41,924 nucleotides of DNA from Prosthecobacter sp. (GCF_034366625.1 NZ_JAXMIH010000027.1:1-41924); one strand, 5' to 3'. Shown: positions 1 through 7,984, counted from the stretch's first letter. Program-made: numbers and translations. The notes: generated by a model from the sequence alone, not told the origin.

Positions 1-58
1 GAACTGGAAAGCCGCCGCCAACCAATTTGCGATCCAGTTCGGGTCGCGATTTTTTTGA
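1..58 (+). CDS. Possible C-terminal end of an upstream gene (partial)
   Basis: One forward frame is open from the window edge to a TGA at 56-58 and would encode about 18 residues (NWKAAANQFAIQFGSRFF). The composition is protein-like, but the piece is too short to assign a family. The stop codon lies inside the 36-bp palindrome at 50-85, so any gene here ends in that palindrome. It could equally be non-coding DNA. Confidence 0.25.
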   Translation, partial: NWKAAANQFAIQFGSRFF

Positions 59-85
59 TTGAGCGCATGCGCTCAATCAAAAAAA
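50..85. repeat. Perfect 36-bp palindrome
   Basis: Seven T (50-56), a 22-base self-complementary core centred between 67 and 68 (left half gattgagcgca), and seven A (79-85). Both strands read the same. As RNA it would fold into a long stem with a minimal loop. The U-run is on the 5' side and the A-run on the 3' side in either direction, so it is not a textbook rho-independent terminator, although it could end or stabilise transcripts arriving from the left. It sits directly before the 21-bp repeat array. Confidence 0.85.
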
Positions 86-129
86 CAACCCAGACCAAAA
101 CATAACCAAACTCCCGAAAACACAAACTT

Positions 130-402
130 TCGGACACGCCCCTGCAATACGCCGTTGCGCTTTCGCAGCGCGGTGTTGCCGTCTCGCAACACGCCGTTGT
201 GCTTTCGCAGCGCGACGTTGCCGTCTCGCAACACGCCGTTGGGCTTTCGCAGTGCGGCGTTGCCGTCTCGCATCACGCCGTTGCACCTTCGCAGCGCGGT
301 GTTGCCGTCTCGCAACACGCCGTTGCACCTTCGCAGCGCGGCGTTGCCGTCTCGCAACACGGCGTTGCGTGTTGGCAGCGGCGTTCTGTCAAAGCGAAAA
401 AC
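130..402. repeat. Degenerate tandem repeat, 21-bp unit in a 42-bp higher-order period (locus 1)
   Basis: Consecutive 21-bp units can be laid out from 130. The cleanest are ten units at 151-360, which alternate between a type starting gccgttg.gctttcgcag and a type starting ggcgttgccgtctcgcaa; divergent units follow up to about 402. Same-type units recur every 42 bp (151, 193, 235, 277, 319) with few mismatches. Adjacent units form short hairpins, for example gtgttgc with gcaacac. Because 21 is divisible by three, several frames on both strands stay open and give seven-residue periodic peptides; I regard these as by-products, not proteins. The stretch 403-553, up to the end of the SseB-like gene, shows nothing further that I recognise. 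Confidence 0.85.
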
Positions 403-553
403 GGACCTGCACGTCAGGGGGCTCGACGGACTGAGCCTGCGCTTGGTTCCAAGGAACGGTTTCATGTACCCTCCAACAAGTCTGCACTCCATCTCCAGAA
501 GGGCGGAGTTCGATACGCGACAGCGACAAGGGCATCTGTAGCTCTCGTCGCCC

Positions 554-1378
554 TCACTCCGCCTTCAGCAGCGGCCACAGCGGCGTCTGCTGTTGCAGGA
601 AGGTCACCGCCTGCTCGTCGTCGGAGGTGATCACCGCGCAGAAGAACTCCAGGTGCCGTGGCGTGAGCTTCTGCGCCATCAGGCAGAAGTCATTGTAGAA
701 CACGTTGTCCGCATGGCGCAGCCACAGGATCACCCGCAGGTCGTTGCCCGGCACCTCGCCCGTCTGCGCGTCCGCCTGATGAAACACATAGACGCCGATG
801 GGCACCCGCCGCCGGGCACAGAAGACCCGGATGGCCTGCCGCAGCTTCATCGGCACCTTGGCCTCCGGCACGGGGTAGAGCATCACCAGCGCCTTTTCTT
901 CGCTGCTGGGTATCGCTCGCTGCCCGGTGAATTCCCCCGCCACCAACGATGCCACTGCCGGCGGTTCCAGCCGGATCGTGCCGCCGCCTGCCGCCATCAC
1001 CCGCACTGTCGTGTGCTTGTCATTGAGGAATCCCATCAGCACATCCGCCGGCATCGCGCAGATCATCGGTTTCGGGCCTCCGGCCTTGCGGACGTTGCGC
1101 ATCTCATAGTCGGCAGCGGCCTGGCTGGTAAACACCGCAGCGAAGGGTCCGTCCGCATCGCCATAGGTACACCAGACAAAGCCCTGGTCCGTCGTGCGCG
1201 TGTGCTCCCCCACCAGCTCCGGGTGGTAGGGCACGTAGATGAAGAGTTCCGACTTCATCAGCAGCCGGAACATCCGTCCCTGGAGCGACGGATCTTCCGC
1301 CGCCTGCTTGATCAGACGTTCCAGCTCATTCTGCGGCTCCGGCTCGGGCCGCCAGTCTTCGGTGGGTGAGTGGCTCAT
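554..1378 (-). CDS. SseB-like protein
   Basis: A 274-residue soluble protein with the two-part architecture of the SseB family (named for enhanced serine sensitivity in E. coli; biochemical role not established). The N-terminal half (about 38-150) carries the SseB_N-like pattern, including GFVWCTYGDADGPFAAVFTS. The C-terminal half (about 165-270) matches SseB_C and includes KALVMLYPVP and a run around the end of the beta-sheet region. The first 25 residues are acidic and proline-rich. The start is the ATG at 1376-1378, with no obvious Shine-Dalgarno. It stands alone on the minus strand, flanked on both sides by 21-bp-period repeats and divergent from the Mrr-type gene. The family call is from overall sequence character, so function stays general. 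Confidence 0.7.
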   Translation of the reverse strand: MSHSPTEDWRPEPEPQNELERLIKQAAEDPSLQGRMFRLLMKSELFIYVPYHPELVGEHTRTTDQGFVWCTYGDADGPFAAVFTSQAAADYEMRNVRKAGGPKPMICAMPADVLMGFLNDKHTTVRVMAAGGGTIRLEPPAVASLVAGEFTGQRAIPSSEEKALVMLYPVPEAKVPMKLRQAIRVFCARRRVPIGVYVFHQADAQTGEVPGNDLRVILWLRHADNVFYNDFCLMAQKLTPRHLEFFCAVITSDDEQAVTFLQQQTPLWPLLKAE

Positions 1379-1465
1379 GGGTATGTGGGCTTGGGTTGAA
1401 GGAACAGGCCAGCAGAGGTGTGATTTTGTGAGCTACCCCAGACTGAGCGGGCAGAGATAGCTCAG

Positions 1466-1601
1466 TATGCCTGGGGTGTCGAAGCCTGGGGTGTCGAGGG
1501 CTTGTACAGCGTGATTCTGTCAAAGCGCAGGACGGCGTCGCGATTGTCGTCGTGCAGTGGCGTTTTGCCAAAGCACGATGCGGTTTTGCCATGGCATGAG
1601 G
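1466..1601. repeat. Degenerate 21-bp-period repeat (locus 2) within the 1379-1878 gap
   Basis: This is the 500-bp gap between the divergent SseB-like and Mrr-type genes. A 16-bp direct duplication (gcctggggtgtcga) occurs at about 1469-1499. It is followed by roughly five loose 21-bp units, including the similar pieces gcgttttgccaaagc (1560) and cggttttgccatggca (1581). A related string, ttctgtcaaagcg, occurs here (about 1514) and at the end of locus 1 (about 384), which ties the loci together. Between 1602 and 1878 several short overlapping frames exist, but I see no convincing gene. Promoters for the two flanking genes must lie here; I could not pick them out. Confidence 0.55.
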
Positions 1602-1878
1602 GGCATTTAGTCATCCGACAGAGCCTCTGCAAAGCTCCGATAACGGGTGAAGGGGCGTGAACACTCTTTTCCCCACATTTCCTGAAACGGGCAAGCTGCA
1701 TAGCCACGAAGCGAATGCTCGCTGCCCCGTTCCCATCTTCCCAGTCTTGAATGACAACACTGCGAGTGTTTGAAGGCATGAGAGGTGGAGGTCTTGCTCC
1801 TCACGGCTGAAGAGAGAATAATCATGCTTCAATCAGGCCTTTGCTTGCGCGCTTTTCAGAGCATGCAGATCGTACCGG

Positions 1879-2721
1879 ATGGCACGACGTTTTACCCGCA
1901 CCTCACCTCCATTGGATGAATTCTTGATGAAGCTTCCACCTTGGGTGTGTCTTACGCTGGGCGCGGTCAGCTATGGCGTGCTGGAGCGGCTGCAACGCAC
2001 CCAGATCGACACCAAGAGTGAGCCGCTCTTTTCATTCGCGACCAGCCTGTATGCACCGATGGCGCTGGGGTTCTTTGTCTTCTTTGCCGCCCTCAGTGCA
2101 GTCCATCGTTCCCGCCGCTCCAAGCTCGTGGATCAACAAACGGGACTGGATTCGCTGCGCCACACGCCCTGGAAGGATTTTGAGGTATTGGTGGCGGAAG
2201 CCTTCCGCAGGCAAGGATACACCGCAGACTATTCTCTCGACACAGGACCGGACGGCGGCGTGGACATCCTCTTGAAGAAAGCCGGGTGCACAGCGCTGGT
2301 GCAATGCAAGCGGTGGAAGGAGTGGTCGGTAGGAGTATCTGTGGTGCGTGAGATGTTTGGCATTCTGCATGATCGCAAGGCAGACGAGGTGATCATCGTC
2401 ACCACAGGTCATTTTACCGCCGATGCAGAGGCATTTGCCAAAGGGAAACCCGTCAAGTTGATCGATGGAAGCCTTTTGTGGGAAATGGTGCGGCAAGTTC
2501 AAGGTGAGTGCAAAGCTGCCTCGGTGCCGCCGTCCAATGTCCAGGCTGATTCCCGCTTAACCGATACACCCGAGTGCCCGAAGTGCGGAGGAGAGATGTT
2601 ATACAAAGAGGCGAAACAAGGGGCCACTGCTGGAAGCTTCTTCTGGAGCTGCTCACGCTTTCCGCAATGCCGGGGCAATCGCTCCATTGTTCCCGAGGAG
2701 AAACCAACTGTCGTCGCATGA
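1879..2721 (+). CDS. Membrane-anchored Mrr-type restriction endonuclease with C-terminal zinc ribbon
   Basis: A 280-residue protein. Residues about 20-37 and 55-75 are hydrophobic and probably form a two-helix membrane anchor. Residues about 97-195 form an Mrr_cat nuclease domain with PD-(D/E)XK signatures: WKDFEVLVAEAF, then GPDGGVDI with D129, then VQCKR with Q142 and K144. The C-terminus (233-264) is a topoisomerase-type C4 zinc ribbon (CPKC...SCSRFPQC; C233, C236, C258, C264). Mrr-family enzymes cut DNA, often modified foreign DNA. The membrane-plus-zinc-ribbon layout is known in this family, and its targets are usually unknown. The gene overlaps the next one by 4 bp (ATGA), so the two are translationally coupled. 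The start at 1879 is the first ATG in frame; M17 (1927) is an alternative. Confidence 0.85.
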   Translation: MARRFTRTSPPLDEFLMKLPPWVCLTLGAVSYGVLERLQRTQIDTKSEPLFSFATSLYAPMALGFFVFFAALSAVHRSRRSKLVDQQTGLDSLRHTPWKDFEVLVAEAFRRQGYTADYSLDTGPDGGVDILLKKAGCTALVQCKRWKEWSVGVSVVREMFGILHDRKADEVIIVTTGHFTADAEAFAKGKPVKLIDGSLLWEMVRQVQGECKAASVPPSNVQADSRLTDTPECPKCGGEMLYKEAKQGATAGSFFWSCSRFPQCRGNRSIVPEEKPTVVA

Positions 2722-3326
2722 GCCGTCCCAACTACATCTTTGTCGATTTCGAAAGCGTGCAGGAGATTGACCTTGATCTCATCGCAGGCAAACCTGTGAA
2801 GGTGTTTCTGTTTCTCGGGAAGCAGCAGAACCGTGTGCCGAAAGACCTGATGACGCAAGTTCATCGCCACCATGCCCAAGTGGAGCTGATCGAGGTGGAT
2901 TGTGCCGGCAAGAATGCCCTCGATTTCATTCTAGCCCACCATACCGGCAGGCAGGCTGTAGCTGATCCGCAGGGTTACTTCCACATCCTCTCGCGGGACA
3001 AAGGCTTCGATGCTCTGATCACCCACCTCACCAGTCAGAAGGTCCTGGCTGCACGCGCCGAAGTTTTTGCCCAAATACCGGTTCTACTGGATCTGCGAAC
3101 GCTGCCTCTGAACGAGCGCATGGAGCGTGTGAAGGTTCAACTTGGGAAGATGAGGAGCCCAGAGAAGGACGGACGTCCCAAAAAGGTGAAATCTCTTTGT
3201 TCGATGATTCACTCGGCCTTCAACAAACTGCTGACAGACGATGACGTGAAGGATGTGTTGAACGGACTGAAGAAGAAGCAGTGGATCGGAATATCCAGCG
3301 ACGAAAAGGTTGCCTACCAATTTTGA
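2718..3326 (+). CDS. PIN-like (NYN/LabA-type) ribonuclease domain protein
   Basis: A 202-residue protein starting at the ATG inside the ATGA overlap with the Mrr-type gene. The N-terminal part looks like a PIN-like fold: YIFVDFESVQ (D10, E12), KNALDFILAHHTG (D69) and HILSRDKGFDAL (D94, D98) supply spaced acidic residues suited to metal binding, as in PIN and NYN nucleases. The C-terminal half (about 125-202) is lysine-rich and resembles a small helical domain. Strict coupling to the nuclease gene suggests that the two proteins work together, possibly one on DNA and one on RNA. Catalysis is inferred from motifs only. The frame extends upstream to 2574 inside the Mrr gene, but that part is shadow. 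Confidence 0.75.
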   Translation: MSRPNYIFVDFESVQEIDLDLIAGKPVKVFLFLGKQQNRVPKDLMTQVHRHHAQVELIEVDCAGKNALDFILAHHTGRQAVADPQGYFHILSRDKGFDALITHLTSQKVLAARAEVFAQIPVLLDLRTLPLNERMERVKVQLGKMRSPEKDGRPKKVKSLCSMIHSAFNKLLTDDDVKDVLNGLKKKQWIGISSDEKVAYQF

Positions 3327-3484
3327 AGTGATCCGTGTCCGCACTGTGTCCGATTATGGACCGCGGCCTGTTGAGGATGAATCACAGGAGCGGAGAATGC
3401 TTGCCAAGCATTCGGAAATCTCTTTTTCTCTGCCGCGTGAGCTACCGCTTCTGGTTTTATTTTTGCAAAACAGCGCCGCCAACG

Positions 3485-4153
3485 ATGATCCTTGGCTGGA
3501 TCGGGGTTTTCATGCTGGCTGATGAGCCGGGCGATGGTGTGATGGCTCATCTGGCGACGATCTGGCTAGGCGTGTTCGTGGTGCTGGCGGTGACGTGTCT
3601 TTGGATGGGCATTCGGATTCAGCGCCGGCGGTTGAGGCTGCGCTGTCCGTTCTGTGCGCGGCCGGGACTCGCCGATCTGGAGCGTGCGGAAGGGCTGACG
3701 ATGGATTGTCCGGCCTGTGGCGACATCCGTGGACAGGGAGCGCTGGGATGGACGATCCGGCGCGAGGGCGATCCTGCCTCCTATGGTCCACCGCCCAGCG
3801 TGCCAGAGCGGAAAATGCAGTTTCGTTCGCCGTGGTTCTGGCTGCTGTTTGGCCTCTCGGTGGTGTCGGCGGTGTGTGGCGCGGTGATTCACGAATTCGG
3901 TTTCATGACCGTGTTCGCGCCGCTGTGGAGCTTCCTCGTGGCCAGCCATCTGGTGCAGACGGTGCAGACGGGCTGTCTGAACGACAACACGGGTCCGGCC
4001 TTCCGCGACCGGCAGCCGGTGAGGTTCTGGCGGGGCACGGTGATCTGGTGCTTGGGCTACTGCCTGGCGGTTTACATTCCGATTGGATATGCGCTGCAGG
4101 AGCGGGATGAGGCGAAGGCGAAGCCAGCGCCAACATCGAGCGCGAAACATTGA
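3485..4153 (+). CDS. Zinc-ribbon membrane protein of unknown function
   Basis: About 222 residues from the chosen ATG at 3485; the frame is open further upstream to 3335, but that part looks non-coding. A hydrophobic segment at about 22-43 is followed by a basic stretch and a four-cysteine zinc-ribbon-like module (CPFC then CPAC, about residues 54-80). Three further hydrophobic segments lie at about 115-135, 140-162 and 188-212. The polar tail ends in a lysine/alanine-rich stretch. It is probably an inner-membrane protein with the zinc module in the cytoplasm. It lies 37 bp before the DUF1501 gene and might be cotranscribed with it. I do not recognise a family. Confidence 0.6.
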   Translation: MILGWIGVFMLADEPGDGVMAHLATIWLGVFVVLAVTCLWMGIRIQRRRLRLRCPFCARPGLADLERAEGLTMDCPACGDIRGQGALGWTIRREGDPASYGPPPSVPERKMQFRSPWFWLLFGLSVVSAVCGAVIHEFGFMTVFAPLWSFLVASHLVQTVQTGCLNDNTGPAFRDRQPVRFWRGTVIWCLGYCLAVYIPIGYALQERDEAKAKPAPTSSAKH

Positions 4154-4190
4154 GCTGGCAGTCCGCGCCGACGCAAGGATACGGGCCTGA

Positions 4191-5561
4191 ATGCGTATTT
4201 TGGAGATGTCTGATCTCTCCGCGCTTTCCCGTCGTGAACTGCTGACCCGCATGGGCGGCGGTTTGGGGGCGCTTGGGCTGGCTGCGACGGTGCAAGCAGG
4301 GCCGAGGTCGCACTTCCTGCCGAAGGCGAAGCGGGTGATTCATCTGTTCATGAACGGAGGGCCGTTCGGGCCGGATTTTTTCGATCCGAAGCCGGGCTTG
4401 GTGAAATACGCGGGCCAGAAGCCGACCGGGGCCGACCTGCGCACGGAACGGCCGACGGGCGGGCTGCTGGCGTCACCGTATGGCTATGCGAAGCATGGGC
4501 AGAGCGGGCTGGAGATCAGCGAGTTGCTGCCCAATCTGGCGCGGCATGCGGATGACCTGTGCGTGCTGCGTTCCTGCCACACGGACAATCCGAATCATGG
4601 CCCGGCGTTACTGTTGATGAACAACGGCACGATGACGGAGCGCGTGCCGAGCATGGGTTCGTGGCTGAGCTACGGCTTGGGCAATGAGAACGCGAACCTG
4701 CCGTCGTTTGTGGTGCTATGTCCGGGCAAGCCGGTGCGGTTTTCGATTCTGTGGAGCAGCGCGTTTCTGCCAGCGCAGCATCAGGGCGTGTACATCAATC
4801 ACTCGAACCTCGATCCGAAGCAGATGATTCCGTGGCTGACAAACGAGCGCTTCTCACCGACTGAGCAGCGGAAGCAGCTTGATCTGATGCAGGCGCTGAA
4901 TGCGGAGCATCTGGTGGCACGTGGCGGAGCCGATGTGGCACTCAATGGACGCATTCAGGCGATGGAGACGGCCTTCCGCATGCAGTCGGCGGCGACGGAT
5001 GCCTTTGATGTGAACTTGGAACCAGCGAAGGTGCGCGAGATGTATGGCACGAGCCACTTTTCCAATGGCTGCCTGATGGCGCGACGGCTGGTGGAGCGCG
5101 GCGTGCGGTTTGTGCAGCTTTACTATGGCAACGGTCAGCCGTGGGATTCGCACTCGAATCATGATGCGACGACACGGAAGCTCGCGGCGGACATCGACCG
5201 GCCCATCGCGGCGCTGATCGGCGATCTGAAGCAGCGCGGCATGCTGGACGACACGCTCATTGTGTGGGGCGGCGAATTTGGCCGCACGCCGGTGAGTGAG
5301 AACGGCAACGGTCGCGATCACAATCCGCACGGCTTCTGCATGTTCTTCGCGGGCGGCGGTGCGCAGGGTGGCACGGCGTATGGGCAGAGCGATGAGTTTG
5401 GCTTCAAGGCGGCGGTGGACAAGATGCACATTCACGACATCCACGCGACGATCCTGCATCTGCTGGGCATGGATCACGAGAAGCTGACGTATCGTTACGC
5501 CGGACGTGATTACCGGCTGACCGACGTGCATGGGCGTGTGCCCAAGGCGATCGTGGGGTGA
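4191..5561 (+). CDS. DUF1501 family protein (sulfatase-fold), exported
   Basis: A 456-residue protein. The N-terminus has a Tat-like leader: SRRELLTRMGGG, then a hydrophobic stretch ending at about VQAG. The remainder is a full-length DUF1501 domain, related to the alkaline-phosphatase/sulfatase superfamily: FMNGGPFGPDFFDPKPGL near the start, RSCHTDNPNHGPALLLMNNG in the middle, and WGGEFGRTP and GRDHNPHGF towards the end. DUF1501 genes are abundant in Planctomycetes and Verrucomicrobia and are usually paired with a DUF1553 (PSD1) partner; this copy has none beside it. The substrate is unknown; sulfated or other polysaccharide breakdown is often proposed. The start could also be the ATG six codons downstream (4206). 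Confidence 0.88.
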   Translation: MRILEMSDLSALSRRELLTRMGGGLGALGLAATVQAGPRSHFLPKAKRVIHLFMNGGPFGPDFFDPKPGLVKYAGQKPTGADLRTERPTGGLLASPYGYAKHGQSGLEISELLPNLARHADDLCVLRSCHTDNPNHGPALLLMNNGTMTERVPSMGSWLSYGLGNENANLPSFVVLCPGKPVRFSILWSSAFLPAQHQGVYINHSNLDPKQMIPWLTNERFSPTEQRKQLDLMQALNAEHLVARGGADVALNGRIQAMETAFRMQSAATDAFDVNLEPAKVREMYGTSHFSNGCLMARRLVERGVRFVQLYYGNGQPWDSHSNHDATTRKLAADIDRPIAALIGDLKQRGMLDDTLIVWGGEFGRTPVSENGNGRDHNPHGFCMFFAGGGAQGGTAYGQSDEFGFKAAVDKMHIHDIHATILHLLGMDHEKLTYRYAGRDYRLTDVHGRVPKAIVG

Positions 5562-5564
5562 GTT

Positions 5565-6428
5565 TTACGCCCTTGTCTTGCTCCAGAACGATTTCTTGTT
5601 CGGGAGGGCGCGGCGAACCTCGACGGGAGGATTTGTCTTGGCCGTGGTGGTGGACGGTGCTGGTGGCGCGGACTTGGATTTCTTGGTCTCTTTTTCCGGC
5701 TGGGGCTGCGGAGCTGGAGGAGTATCCTGCTGCGCAGGTCCGTAGATTTCGCGTGTCTTCTGGTGCAGCATCTCGGCCTCGGCGGCACGCTGCATGGCAT
5801 CACGAATGCTGGAGGGGACGGCGCTTTCGGTCAGAGGTGGGAGCAAGAAGTTTGGACCCTGTGCCCAAGTGCCGAGCGCGGGCAGCAGGGAGGTGACTTC
5901 GGTCTGGTTGCTCACCTTGTGCAAGCCGATGACACGCAGGGAGCTGCCAAACAGGTAAAAGATGGTGCTGTCGTCGAGACCTTCCACCATGCTGCCGCCG
6001 CGTTGCAGGATGGGGCTGCCGCGCAGGATGATTTCGTCCTCGGTGATGAACACCTCCTGGCAGAGCGCCTTGGCGGGCTCGCTGAAATTCATCTCGACGA
6101 AGACCTTGCCGCGCGCCCGCGCCCTGCGCGGCTTGCCGTCGGCCGAGTATTTGAAGACTTCGATCGAATCGGCGGCGATTTTGAGATAGGGGGGGAACTC
6201 AAGCTGCTGCGTGGAGATGCTCTTGGCCTCGGTGAAGCTCATGCTGAGCAGGAAGCTCAAGTCTGTGGGGGATTTCACCAGCACGGCGTCCTGTCTGCCG
6301 GTTTCGGCCGAGTTTGCGGCGGTGGTGGTCTTGTTCAGGCTGGCGCAGCCGATGAAGAACAGCGTGGCACCTGCCAGCAAAGCGGCGGTGATGCCCGGTT
6401 GGAGCCGTGGGTGGGTGGTCATCAGCAT
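5565..6428 (-). CDS. Predicted lipoprotein, unknown function
   Basis: A 287-residue protein with a signal sequence ending in a lipobox-like FFIGC, so C28 would be the lipidated residue. The body (about 50-215) has no motif I recognise. The tail (about 235-287) is rich in proline, alanine, lysine and threonine and is probably disordered. It converges tail to tail with the DUF1501 gene, 3 bp apart. A second ATG two codons in (6422) would give nearly the same protein. The orientation and lipobox make it a plausible real gene, but it cannot be named. Confidence 0.65.
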   Translation of the reverse strand: MLMTTHPRLQPGITAALLAGATLFFIGCASLNKTTTAANSAETGRQDAVLVKSPTDLSFLLSMSFTEAKSISTQQLEFPPYLKIAADSIEVFKYSADGKPRRARARGKVFVEMNFSEPAKALCQEVFITEDEIILRGSPILQRGGSMVEGLDDSTIFYLFGSSLRVIGLHKVSNQTEVTSLLPALGTWAQGPNFLLPPLTESAVPSSIRDAMQRAAEAEMLHQKTREIYGPAQQDTPPAPQPQPEKETKKSKSAPPAPSTTTAKTNPPVEVRRALPNKKSFWSKTRA

Positions 6429-6484
6429 GGCTTAGATACACCAAACCTGGTTTTGCTCATCTTGAATTTTTCGAGAACGTAAAA

Positions 6485-7009
6485 TTAAGCGGCGACTGGC
6501 CGCGGCTGGCGGCGCTCATAGGTCACCATCGCCATTCCAAGGGCATTCTCGGCGTCAGGGGGAAACGTCTGGCGGAACACGACCTGCCATTGATCCGGTG
6601 CAATGTCCGGGAAAGGCACTCCGTGGCCCAGAATGGACTCCACCTCGGTCAGGAGAAGCCGGTCTGCCCATGGCATGGCGGCTGCGAAAGGCCCGCTGCC
6701 GCCCACGACCATCAGTTCGCGTGCGCCAGCCTGGCCCGCGATGAGCAACGCTTCCTCGACGCTGCCGACCCGCTCGCCAATGGGAGGTCTGAAACCGTTG
6801 TCACGTGTCAAAACCAAGGGGTGGTGATCTCGGAACCAGCCGAGCATTTCCTCATAGGTGCGGCGTCCGATGAGCAACCACTGGCCGCGAGTAGCCCGGC
6901 GGAAGTGCTCCTTGTCACGCGGAAGCTGCCACGGCACGCCCGTGCCGGTGGAAATGAAACCATCTGCGGAAACAATCGCGATGAGCGTCAACTCAGGCCG
7001 TGCACTCAC
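6485..7009 (-). CDS. folA: Dihydrofolate reductase
   Basis: A 174-residue dihydrofolate reductase, which reduces dihydrofolate to tetrahydrofolate with NADPH. The sequence shows the canonical pattern: LIAIVSADGFIS at the N-terminus, WQLPRDKEHFRRAT with D32 at the position of the catalytic acid, IGRRTYEEM for cofactor binding, then VVGGSGPFAAAM and the C-terminal strand MAMVTYERR. Length fits the bacterial family. The start is a GTG directly after the TGA of the upstream hydrolase gene (TGAGTG, no spacer), so translation is almost certainly coupled. Pairing with a metallo-beta-lactamase-fold gene rather than thyA is unusual to my knowledge. Confidence 0.9.
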   Translation of the reverse strand: MSARPELTLIAIVSADGFISTGTGVPWQLPRDKEHFRRATRGQWLLIGRRTYEEMLGWFRDHHPLVLTRDNGFRPPIGERVGSVEEALLIAGQAGARELMVVGGSGPFAAAMPWADRLLLTEVESILGHGVPFPDIAPDQWQVVFRQTFPPDAENALGMAMVTYERRQPRPVAA

Positions 7010-7984
7010 TCAATAAATGGCGGATTCACCCTCGCGCAGCAGGCGCACGCGATGTTCCATCTGACGTTCGAGGGCGGCTTTGACGAGGCGCTCGGCGGGT
7101 TCGTGGATGGGTTCGCCGCCGAGCGGGAAGGTTTCGTGATGCATCGGCACCATCGAATTCGCGCCCAGCATCTCGAAGGCGTCCAGCGCCTCCTCAGGAT
7201 TCATGTGCACCGGTCGGCCGCTGGGAGCGTCATAGGCACCGATGGGCATGAGGGCGAGATCGATGTCGGCACGTTTGCCGATCTCCTGAAAGCCGTCGAA
7301 CATGGCGCTGTCACCACAGTGGTAGAGGCAGCGGTCGGGCGATTTGATCAAAAAGCCGCCGAACTGCCGGTGTGTGTCGTGGATCATGCGCGCGCCCCAG
7401 TGGCGGGCGGGGGTGAGGGTGATGCGCAGATCCCGGAAGGTGGCGCTTTGCCAGGTCTTCAATTCCACAATGCGACCGAACCCGCAGTTCTTCACGAGCT
7501 GGCCGACCCCCTCAGGGACGATGATCGGCTGTGCGGCGGCCAGTTTGCGCAGGCTCGGCAGATGCAGATGGTCGTAGTGCGCATGCGTCACCAGCACGAG
7601 GTCGATGGGGGGGAGATCATGCGCCCAGACGCTGGGATGCCGCAGCCTCTTCACCGGGCCGTGCCACAGCGCCCAGTTGGGGTCGATGGCGATGTTGATG
7701 CCGCCCACCTGGGCAAAGAAACCCGCATGGCCGAGCCATGTCACCGCGATCTCATCCTGAGTCGCGATCGGCAGAAGTCCGAAGTCCTGGCCCGGTTTGC
7801 GGGGGGAGAGCAGCGAGGGAATGAGCACCTCATTGAGGAACTGCATGTTGCGCTTCCGCCAGCCCTCGGTGGGCAGCAGGCCGATGCGATTACCCTCCGT
7901 TTTGGTTCTGCCCAAGAGAGTGCGCTTCTTGGCCGGGCTGGAAATTCCAGCCCCGCCGGATGAGGAAGCGGGATCGAAGAGCAT
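7010..7984 (-). CDS. Metallo-beta-lactamase-fold hydrolase
   Basis: A 324-residue protein of the metallo-beta-lactamase superfamily, in the branch that includes UlaG and NAPE-PLD-like enzymes. The metal-binding motif HAHYDH is at 134-139. The preceding strand is VTWLGHAGFF (82-91), and the later ligands are ARHWGAR and HCGDSAMF. GLLPIATQDEIAVTWLGHAG is typical of the NAPE-PLD-like arrangement. The N-terminal 60 residues are an extension, and M47 is a possible internal start. No signal peptide is evident, so it is probably cytoplasmic. It is the first gene of a two-gene unit with folA. The substrate is not predictable from sequence. Confidence 0.88.
   Translation of the reverse strand: MLFDPASSSGGAGISSPAKKRTLLGRTKTEGNRIGLLPTEGWRKRNMQFLNEVLIPSLLSPRKPGQDFGLLPIATQDEIAVTWLGHAGFFAQVGGINIAIDPNWALWHGPVKRLRHPSVWAHDLPPIDLVLVTHAHYDHLHLPSLRKLAAAQPIIVPEGVGQLVKNCGFGRIVELKTWQSATFRDLRITLTPARHWGARMIHDTHRQFGGFLIKSPDRCLYHCGDSAMFDGFQEIGKRADIDLALMPIGAYDAPSGRPVHMNPEEALDAFEMLGANSMVPMHHETFPLGGEPIHEPAERLVKAALERQMEHRVRLLREGESAIY

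Noticed and set aside
151..372. CRISPR array
   Set aside because: Units are contiguous with no unique spacers and no cas genes are near.
59..541. 160-codon frame across the 21-bp repeats as a repeat protein
   Set aside because: Every frame is open because the unit is a multiple of three, none is preferred, and the start is inside the palindrome.
1607..1832. Two overlapping 70-codon minus frames in the 1379-1878 gap
   Set aside because: They overlap each other and a third frame, none shows a family or ribosome site, and they run into repeat DNA.
6407..7963. 518-codon forward frame over folA and the hydrolase
   Set aside because: Both genes on the minus strand have intact catalytic motifs; the forward frame has none.
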